DNA of 64,000 nucleotides from Pseudomonadota bacterium (GTDB lineage Bacteria > Pseudomonadota > Alphaproteobacteria > SP197). A program made the position numbers and the translations under genes. The stretch's first letter is position 1. Each line of letters opens with the position of its first letter. Of this stretch, positions 51,206-60,300 are shown in pieces. Where the stretch lies: NCBI GenBank assembly GCA_039028155.1, contig JBCCIS010000027.1:1-64000 (forward strand), written 5' to 3'. The notes below the pieces were generated by a model. That model saw nothing but the letters and a program-made list of their open reading frames with translations. It was not told the DNA's origin and ran no database searches.

Positions 51206-54034
51206 TCAGACCGTCGCGACGATCTCGATGTCAGATGCGGCCGGTTGGTCCATGGCTGCGACGGCTGTATAGCCATCAGTCGCACCGTTGCCGTCATAGT
51301 GCAGCACGCCATCGGCCAGCGAATAGATGAACGAGCCCTGGCCCAAACCATGGTTCACATTGGCGCCCGCGTTCGTGCCGTCATAGGAGTCGTTGATGAC
51401 GGAGAAGTTGACACCGTTCTGCAGATTGCCGATCGGCAGGCCGCCGAACGCGCTGCTCAGGAACGCGACCGTGTCGGCACCGCTCTCGAAATCGACAATG
51501 ACGTCAGGCGCCGGGCTGTTCAGATTGGAGAACGCGGTGTTACCGGCCACGGCAAATCCATCGTCGACGTTGTCATAAACGAAGCGATCGTTGCCTTCGC
51601 CGCCGGTCATGAAATCGTCACCGCCGCTGCTGAACAGCACGTCGTTGCCGTCGCCACCATTCAGCGCATCGCCATTGTCACCTTCGCTCATGGCGAACAG
51701 CTGGTCGTTGCCGTCCCCACCCTCGAGCGACTCGACCGTGTCGTCGCGCGTCGCGTAGATGATGTCGTCGCCGTCACCGCCATCGGCGGCTACCTCATCG
51801 CCACGCACGGCCAGGACATCGTTGCCGTCGGACGGCGCATTGAGCGACGTCACCCAGGAGATCGTCACGGATTCGCCCGGTTCCAGGTCCGGCAGGTCGT
51901 AGACGAGATTGATGGCGATATCGCCCGCACGGCCATTCGGATCGGCCGGGTTGTCAAACGCATTGGGGTTAAAGGGGTTCAGGTTCAGGAAGCCGAACGC
52001 CGACGCGCGCACCGCGATCGAACCGTCATCAAGACCGTTGGCGGCATTCAGCGCACCCTGGTCGGCCAGCAGCAGAATGCTCTGATCGCTGGTCGGCCCC
52101 TGGGCATCAACGGCGGCGATGCCGTTCTCATCGGGGTTCATCAGGACATCGTTGACGGTTCTGAACGTGCCGCCACCGTCGGCGTCCTGATCGGGGTCGC
52201 CACTGCGCATGTAACGCAAGCCAGTGATCGTGCCGTCGCCGGAATTGGTCAACGTCACGGTCGTGGTGAAGAAGGTATCGTTCAGGCCGAGGCTGATCGT
52301 CTGGCTCACATCGAGACGGCCGTCGACGCCGCCGGCTGACGTCACCGAATTCACGCCGCCGCCGGACGCGGTATCGCTGAGCCCCATGGCAATGTCGGTG
52401 CCCAGACCGCCGCCCTGGTTCGAACCGACAAAGGCGCCGGCGCCGTCGGTGAACGCTATGGTGAAGTTCTCGACCGGGATTCCCGGCAGGAACGCATCAC
52501 CCGTCGTTGCATCGTCGCCGGCGAGTGGATCGTCATCGCCATAGAACGACAGGTTCGGTCGGTTGAGCTGATCGGCGGAAGCGAAGCCGTCGGGTGGCGC
52601 GCTATCGGTGCCCAGCGCGCCGTTCGCCGACACGCCAAGCTCAAGAAAGGTGCCTCGCAGGAACGCATCCGCACCACCGACAACAACGACGTCCGGATCG
52701 GTGGGAGCCTGATCCGTCTCGACCACCGGGTCGGTCTCGACCGGCGGATCACTGCGCGCCTTGTCCGGAAGGCTCTCGTCGGCAGGCGGTGTGACGCCGG
52801 GGATTTCATCGCCGGCGGACGCGCCAGTCGGTGTGGGATCGTCCGTCGCGTCGCTCTCGGCGTTCGCGGTCTCGTTCTCTTCGATTTCCTCGGCCAGAGC
52901 CTCGAACAGGTCGCCAACCGCCTCGGCGAACGCCTGCACGGCGGCGTTGGGGTCGGCAGGCTCGCCCGCTTGGGATTCGTCGTCGCCGGGATTGCCGTTC
53001 TCGGTGACGTCCGCCACCGTCAGCGTCGACGCCGCTCCCTCATCGGACGGCGCGTTCGCGTTGGTGTTCGAACTCTCGTTGATCACGCTGTCGCCAACGC
53101 CAAGGTTGGCCTCACTGAGCAACTGCATGGTCGCGAGCGCGGCGCGATAGAGCGCCTCGATGTCCGCGCCGCCCAAAATCTCGACCGGTGTCGGCGCCTG
53201 GTCCAGCGATGTCACCGTCGTCGTCGCACCGACCTCGCTCAAAATGACCGTCCCGATTTCCGTCGCGACTTCGACCAGACCGACATTACCGTCCGGGTCC
53301 TGCAGCAGCGTGACGAGGTTCTGCAGGCCTTCGGCGGCCGCCTGGATCGCCGCCGAGGTGCCGCGAATGCCGATCGTCGCCACCGGCGTCTCGACGGTCA
53401 TGTCGCCGGTCTTGACGACATCACCGGAAACCAGAACGAACAGACCTTGGACCAACGAGAACGAAGCGACGTTGCTGTCGGAACCGGGATCGTAGATCAG
53501 CTCGTCGACAACCATGCGGGCGTCTTCTGATAGCGAGAACCGCGTGCCATCGGTGAACAGCACCGCGATGGCACCATCGGACGGCGTCTGAAGTACGTCA
53601 CCCATGTAGATCGGCGAACCCACCTCCAGCGCCACCTGCGTGCCGTCGGCACGGATGGCGAAGGCCTCACCGGTCGCCGCCTCGACCTGGCCGATTGCGC
53701 CGTCAGTCACCGATGCCGTCTCGGCCTGGGCGTACTGGCCGGCGGTGGGTGAACCCGCGAGCGCCGAGACCAGGGCACCTTTCAGCACACCGGCGCCGTC
53801 GCCCAGAACGAGGTCGCTAGGTTCGGTTGTGGCGAAGTAGTCCTGAATGACGACCTGGGTGCCGTCCAATCCCTCAATGACCAGATCGGGACCCTGACGG
53901 TCGAAGTCGGCACGCAGCGCCATGTCGCCGAATGGCAGGCTCAACGGCCCTTGCGCCATGCCATCGACCACATGGGGCGACGGTGACGTGACCGGAGCGG
54001 ACAAGGCCGTACTTGCAGTACTTTCGACCGCCAT
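51206..54034 (-). CDS. Short FecR-domain RTX protein (942 aa), chassis without Ig repeats
   Basis: A secreted-type protein with no Sec signal. Residues 1-110 form a conserved N-terminal module (RADFDRQGPDLVIEGLDG, VVIQDYF, GVLKGALVSALAGSPT). Residues 114-235 form a FecR-like domain (IGQVEAATGEAFAIRADGTQ, EVGSPIYMGDVLQTPSDG, VETPVATIGIRGTS). After an acidic linker comes a sandwich-like domain of about 270 residues (GIPVENFTIAFTDGAG, TGLRYMRSGDPDQDAD). A block of RTX Ca2+ repeats follows (GGDGDDIIYA, GGDGNDQLFA, GGDGNDVLFSSGGDDFMTGGEGNDRF) and a tail ending AMDQPAASDIEIV. The start at 54034 matches the paralogue MAVEG. Export by a type I system is inferred. Confidence 0.85.
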   Translation of the reverse strand: MAVESTASTALSAPVTSPSPHVVDGMAQGPLSLPFGDMALRADFDRQGPDLVIEGLDGTQVVIQDYFATTEPSDLVLGDGAGVLKGALVSALAGSPTAGQYAQAETASVTDGAIGQVEAATGEAFAIRADGTQVALEVGSPIYMGDVLQTPSDGAIAVLFTDGTRFSLSEDARMVVDELIYDPGSDSNVASFSLVQGLFVLVSGDVVKTGDMTVETPVATIGIRGTSAAIQAAAEGLQNLVTLLQDPDGNVGLVEVATEIGTVILSEVGATTTVTSLDQAPTPVEILGGADIEALYRAALATMQLLSEANLGVGDSVINESSNTNANAPSDEGAASTLTVADVTENGNPGDDESQAGEPADPNAAVQAFAEAVGDLFEALAEEIEENETANAESDATDDPTPTGASAGDEIPGVTPPADESLPDKARSDPPVETDPVVETDQAPTDPDVVVVGGADAFLRGTFLELGVSANGALGTDSAPPDGFASADQLNRPNLSFYGDDDPLAGDDATTGDAFLPGIPVENFTIAFTDGAGAFVGSNQGGGLGTDIAMGLSDTASGGGVNSVTSAGGVDGRLDVSQTISLGLNDTFFTTTVTLTNSGDGTITGLRYMRSGDPDQDADGGGTFRTVNDVLMNPDENGIAAVDAQGPTSDQSILLLADQGALNAANGLDDGSIAVRASAFGFLNLNPFNPNAFDNPADPNGRAGDIAINLVYDLPDLEPGESVTISWVTSLNAPSDGNDVLAVRGDEVAADGGDGDDIIYATRDDTVESLEGGDGNDQLFAMSEGDNGDALNGGDGNDVLFSSGGDDFMTGGEGNDRFVYDNVDDGFAVAGNTAFSNLNSPAPDVIVDFESGADTVAFLSSAFGGLPIGNLQNGVNFSVINDSYDGTNAGANVNHGLGQGSFIYSLADGVLHYDGNGATDGYTAVAAMDQPAASDIEIVATV

Positions 54035-54304
54035 GTGCGTGTGTCCCTCAAACAAGGCCGTTTTTGGCCCTTTTTGTGCGCTCACCGCGTTGATTGAGCC
54101 CCAGCGTCACGGGCGCGCCATATCAACGCACTACTACTTTAGAGCAAGGAAACTATCGCCGGTAGCGGATGCAGGTAGGTGTGTCAGCCATCACACTTTG
54201 GGCCGATTTAAAGCCGAATCTGCGGGCCGGACACCGAATCGCGTCGGAATGGGCATGTTCAGCCCGAGTTGGGGCTTCTCGAGACCGGCGAACCGGCGGC
54301 CCGG

Positions 54305-57300
54305 CTACGTGCTGGAGACGATCTCGATATCGGAGGCGGCTGGCTGATCCATGGCCGCGACAGCCGTGTAACCAGCATCGGCGCCGTTGCCGTCATAGTG
54401 CAGCGTGCCGTCGGCGACCGAATAGACAAAGGTCGCCTCGCCGGCATCATGGTTGGCGTTGGTGCCGGCATTGGTGCCGTCATAGGAGTCCGCGATCACC
54501 GAGAAGTTGACGCCATCGACCAGCGCGCCCTCTGGCAGGTCGCCAAAGGCATCGCTGAGCAGCTGAATGACGTCCAGTCCGCTCTGGAAGTCGACAATGG
54601 TGTCGGCCTCAGGCGAAGCGATCGACGAGTAGGTGGTGTTGCTCGCGATAACGTGGCCATCATCCTCGTCATCATAGAAGAAGATGTCGGCGCCCAGGCC
54701 ACCGGTCAAACTATCGGCGCCGCCGCCACTGCTTAGGAAATCGCTGCCATTACCGCCGACAAGCACGTCGCCGGTCGCACCGGTGCTGTAGGCGAACAGC
54801 GCATCGGTGCCGTTGCCACCGATCAGGGTCTCGCTCGTCTCCTCGCGCGCGGCCAGAACGATGTCATCGCCGTTGCCGCCATCGACCGTCGTCTGATCCG
54901 CCTGCGCGACCAGATAGTCGTTGCCGTCGGACGGATTGTTGGTCGAGGTCACCCAGGTGATCGTGATCGACTCGCCGGGTTCCAGATCCGGCAGAACATA
55001 GACAAGGTTGATGCCGATATCGGCGGTCGAACCATTGGGATCGGATGGATTGTCGAAACCCCGCGAATCGAACGGGTCGAGGTTCTCGAAGCCATAGGCC
55101 GACGCACGCACCTGGATTGAACCGTCGTCGAGACCGTTCTCCTGGTTGAGCGCCGACTGATCGGCGACCAAGAGGATGCTCTGGCCGCTAAACTGGCCCA
55201 AGGCATTGACGGCGGCGACACCGCCCGTGCCATCCGGGTTCAGCAGAACGTCGTTGATCGTCGGGAAGCCGATACCGCCCACCGCATCGACCTCGTGATC
55301 GGGATCGTTGTTGCGCATGTAGCGAAGGCCGGTGAGTGTCTCGTCACCGGTGTTGGTAATCGTTACGGTCGTTGTGTAGTAGGTGTCGTCGGCACCAAGG
55401 CTCACCGTCTGGCTGATCTCGACCTTATCGTCGACACCGCCCGTCAGAGTCGCCGATGCCACACCGTCGTCCGACGACGTGCTTTCGACGCTCATCGGGA
55501 TGTCGGTGCCACCATCATCATTCTGGTTCGATCCGACAAACGATCCTTCCGAATCGGTAAAGGCGAGCGTGAAATTCTCGACCGGGATACCCGGCAGGAA
55601 CGCATCGCCGGTGCCGTTGTCACCGTCGGCCAGCGGCGCATTGCTGGCATAGAACGAAAGCCCCGGCAGACCAGGCTCGTTGGATGCCTCAAACGATTCC
55701 GGCGCCGCACCGACGGTACCCATCGCACCGTTCGCGCCGATGCCCAGTTCCACAAACGTGCCCTGCAGGAACACTTCACCATTGTTGTTGACGACGACAT
55801 CAACCTCGCCGGGCTCAGGCTCGATCTCGTCGGTCGCGCCACTCTCGACGGTTTCAAGCGTCCCTTGGCCATCGGTGTAACTCACGACAACGCGAACCTG
55901 GAACCCGACTTGGTCTTCGTCCGGTGTGAATGTGTCGTCCGTCGCGCCATCGATATCGACCCATCCGTCACCGGTCAGAACCTGCCACTGATAGCTGAAC
56001 TCACCGAGACCATCGTCATCGCTTAGACCGGACGTGTCGGCCGTCAACGCCTCGCCCTCTTCGGGATCGCCGTTAATGCCGACATTGCCTTCCGGTGCGT
56101 CGTTGACGTTCGCCACGTTGTCGGTGGCGGCGCTCTCGACCGTCTCGACAGTACCGCCGCCGTCGGTGTAACTGACGACCACGCGCATCTGGAAGCCGAC
56201 TTCGTCGTCACCGGGCGTGAAGCTGTCGTCCGTCGCGCCTTCGACGTCCTGCCAGCCGGTATCAGTCAGGATCTGCCACTGATAGCTGAATGGACCAAGG
56301 CCATCGTCATCGCTGAGATCCGACGTGTCGGCGGTCAGCGTCGAATCTTCCTCAGCGACGCCATTGATGCCGACGCCGCCATCCGGCTCGTCGTTCACGT
56401 TCGCAATCGGATCGGTTGCCGCGCTCTCGACACTCTCGTTCGTGCCCTCGCCGTCCGTATAGCTGACGACAACACGAACCGGTGCGCCGACCTCATCATC
56501 GCCCGGCGTGAATGTATCGCCGATCGCGCCTGCGATATCGATCCACTCACCGTCGATCAGCGCCTGCCACTGATATTCAAACTCGCCCAGGCCATCATCA
56601 TCCGATAGGCCGTCGGTGTTGGCTGTCAGGATGGAGTCTTCCTGAGCGGCGCCGTCGACGATGACGTCGCCTTCCGGCTCGTCGTTGACATTGGCAATCG
56701 GATCGGTCGGTGCACTTTCGATACTCTCTTCCGTGCCCTGGCCGTCCGTATAACTGACGACAACACGCACCTGCTCACCAACCTGGTGGTCGCCTGGCGT
56801 GAACGTGTCGTCGGTCGCACCGTCGATGTCCGTCCACTCGCCATCGACCAGCGCCTGCCATTGATAGCTGAACTCACCGAGGCCATCGTCATCCGACAAC
56901 TCGTCGGTGTTGGCGGTGAGTTCGGAATCCTCCTCCGCCACACCGTCGATCGTGACCGCACCATCGGGGTCATCGTTTACGTTGTCGACAGGGTCGGTTG
57001 CAGCGCTCTCGGCACTCTCGGTGGTGCCTTGGCCGTCCGTGTAGTCCACGACAACACGCAGTTGCAGGCCGACCTGATCGTCGCCCGGCGTGAACGTCGC
57101 GTCGGTCGCGCCGGCGATCGCGACCCAAACACCTCCGGCAAACGCTTGCCACTGATAACTGAACTCGCCCAGGCCATCATCGTCGGAGAGGCCATCCGTA
57201 TTGGCGGTGAGCTCGCCATCTTCCTGGGCGACGCCGTCGATCGTCACCGCGCCCTCGGGCTCGTCGTTTACATTGGCAATCGGTCCGGTTGGATCGCTTT

Positions 57301-60300
57301 CGACCGTCTCGGCCGTGCCCTCGCCGTCCGTGTAGCTGACGACAACGCGCACCTGCGAACCGACTTCGTCATCGCCCGGTGTGAAGGTCTCATCGATGGC
57401 GCCGGCAATGTCGATCCATTCGCCGTCAACCAATACCTGCCACTGGTAGCTGAACTCGCCCAAGCCATCGTCATCCGACAGACCGTCGGTGTTGGTAGAG
57501 AGTTCGGAGTCTTCCTGCGCGACACCATCGATCGTGACAGCACCCTCAGGGTCATCGTTGACATTGGCCACAGGATCCGTCGCCACGCTCTCAACAGTCT
57601 CGGCCGTACCCTGACCGTCCGTGTAGCTGACGACCACCCGCACCTGCGCGCCGACCTCGTCGTCGCCAGGCGTGAAGGTGTCGCCTGTCGCGCCGGCAAC
57701 GTCGATCCATTCACCATCGACAAGCGCCTGCCACTGATAGCTGAACGCGCCCAATCCGTCGTCGTCGGAAAGGCCGTCGGTGTTTGCCGCGAGCTCGCTG
57801 TCTTCTTGCGCGACACCATCGACGAGCACGGCCCCTTCAGGCGGATCGTTCTCGTTACCGATGGACGCCGTCGGATCGCTCTCGACGGACTCGGCCGTGC
57901 CTTCACCGTCAGTGTAGCTGACGACGACACGGAGCTGCTGACCAACCTGGTCGTCGCCCGGCGTGAACGCATCATCCGTAGCGCCAGCAATATCGATCCA
58001 CTCGCCATCGACAAGCGATTGCCACTGGTAACTGAACTCACCGAGGCCATCGTCATCCGACAGACCGTCGGTGTTCGCCGTGAGCTCGCTGTCTTCCTGC
58101 GCGACACCATCGATTGTAACGGCGCCCGCAGGCTCATCATTCACGTTGGCAATTGGGTCAGTCGCATCGCTTTCGACGGTCTCCGCCGTGCCTTCGCCGT
58201 CTGTATAACTGACCACAACGCGCACCTGTGCGCCGACCTCAACATCGCCCGGCGTGAACGAATCATCCGTCGCACCGGCAATGTCGATCCATTCGCCATC
58301 GATCAGGGCCTGCCACTGGTAGCTGAACGCGCCGAGGCCATCGTCATCCGACAAACCGTCGGTATTGGCGGCGAGTTCCGAATCCTCCTGCGCCACGCCG
58401 TCGATCAGGACCGCGCCGGCCGGTTCGTCATTCACGTTGGCGACCGGGTCGGTCGCACCGCTCTCGACACTTTCCGCCGTGCCCTGGCCGTCCGTATAGG
58501 AGACGACGACACGCAATTGATCGCCGACCTGGTCATCGCCAGGCGTGAAGGTGTCGTCGGTCGCGCCGGCGATGTCGACCCATTCGCCATCGATCAGCGC
58601 TTGCCACTGATAGCTGAACTCACCCAGGCCGTCGTCATCCGACAGGCCGCCCGTATTGGCCGAAAGCTCCGCATCCTCTTGGGCGATGCCGTCAACAAGA
58701 ACGGCGCCTTCCGGTGGGTCGTTCTCGTTGCCAATGGGCGCAGTCGGTTCGCTCTCGACCGACTCGGCCGTGCCCTCGCCATCAGTGTAACTGACGACGA
58801 CACGCAACTGGTCGCCGACCTGGTCATCGCCAGGCGCAAACGTCTCAGCAGTCGCACCGGCAATGTCGATCCACTCGCCATCAGCGAGGGCCTGCCACTG
58901 ATAGGAGAAGTCACCCAGACCGTCATCGTCGGACAGGCCATCGGTGTTGGCCGTGAGCTCACTGTCTTCCTGCGGTGCACCGTCAATCGTGACGACGCCA
59001 GCCGGGTCGTCGTTCACATTCGCTACAGCAGCGGTCGGGTCACTCTCGACCGATTCAGGCGTTCCCTCGCCGTCTGTATAGCTGACGACAACACGCACCT
59101 GTGCACCCACTTCGTCGTCGCCAGGCGTAAAGGTGTCATCGGTGGCACCAGCAATGTCGACCCATTCGCCGTCAACCAGCGCCTGCCACTGATAGGAAAA
59201 CTCGCCCAGACCATCATCATCGGAGAGACCATCAGTGTTGGCCGCAAGCTCACTGTCTTCTTGCGCGACACCATCGACCAGCACGGCGCCTTCCGGCGGA
59301 TCGTTTTCGTTGCCGATCGGCGCGGTCGGATCGCTCTCAACCGTCTCGGCCGTACCCTCGCCGTCGGTATAGTCGACGACGACACGCAATTGCTGGCCAA
59401 CCTGGTCGTCGCCCGGCGTGAACGTGTCCTCCGTCGCGCCTGCGATGTCGACCCACTCGCCATCGACCAGCGCTTGCCACTGATAGCTGAACGCGCCCAA
59501 GCCGTCGTCATCCGACAAATTGTCCGTGTTCGCGGTGAGAACGGCATCTTCCTGGGCGGCGCCATCAATGGTGACGTCGCCTTCCGGCTCATCATTGACG
59601 TTCCCGACCGGATCGGTCGCCGCACTCTCTACGGTCTCAGCCGTGCCCTCGCCGTCGGTATAGCTAACGACGACGCGCACCTGGGCGCCGACTTCATCAT
59701 CGCCGGGTGTGAAGGTGTCGTCCGTCGCACCGGCAATGTCGGTCCACTCACCATCGACCAGCGCCTGCCACTGGTAGCTGAAGTCGCCCAGACCATCATC
59801 ATCCGACAGACCGTCGGTATTGGCCGATAGCTCGCTGTCTTCCTGGGCAGCACCGTCCACGACGACCGCACCCGCGGGCTCATCGTTGACGTTCGCCACG
59901 GGATCAGTCGCCTCGCTTGCGACACTCTCGGGGTTGCCGCCGCCATCTGTATAGCTGACGACGACACGCAACGCGTCACCGACCTGATCGTCGCCCGGCG
60001 TAAACGTGTCACCGGTCGCACCGGCGATATCCGTCCACGTGCCATCGATCAGCGCCTGCCACTGATAGCTGAACGCGCCCAGACCGTCGGCATCGCTGAT
60101 GCCGGAGGCGTCGGCGGTCAGCACCTCATCTTCCTGCGCCAAGCCGGCAATCGTCACGTCACCTTCGGGATCGTCGTTGATGTTGCCGACGGGATCTGTG
60201 GGATCGCTGGTCACGCTCTCCGGCGTGCCTTCGCCATCGGTGTAACTGACGACAACGCGCACCTGCTGCCCGACCTGATCGTCACCGGGTGCGAAGGTGT

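Noticed and set aside
51245-52339. 364-codon open frame opposite the short RTX gene
   Set aside because: Shadow of Asp/Gly-rich RTX coding sequence; it has no ribosome site and no recognisable protein features.
56786-59830. 1014-codon open frame on the plus strand inside the giant gene
   Set aside because: It is the antisense of the 291-bp repeats. Because the unit length is a multiple of three and the codon use is constant, one antisense frame stays open by default. Its translation is a matching repeat with no domain.
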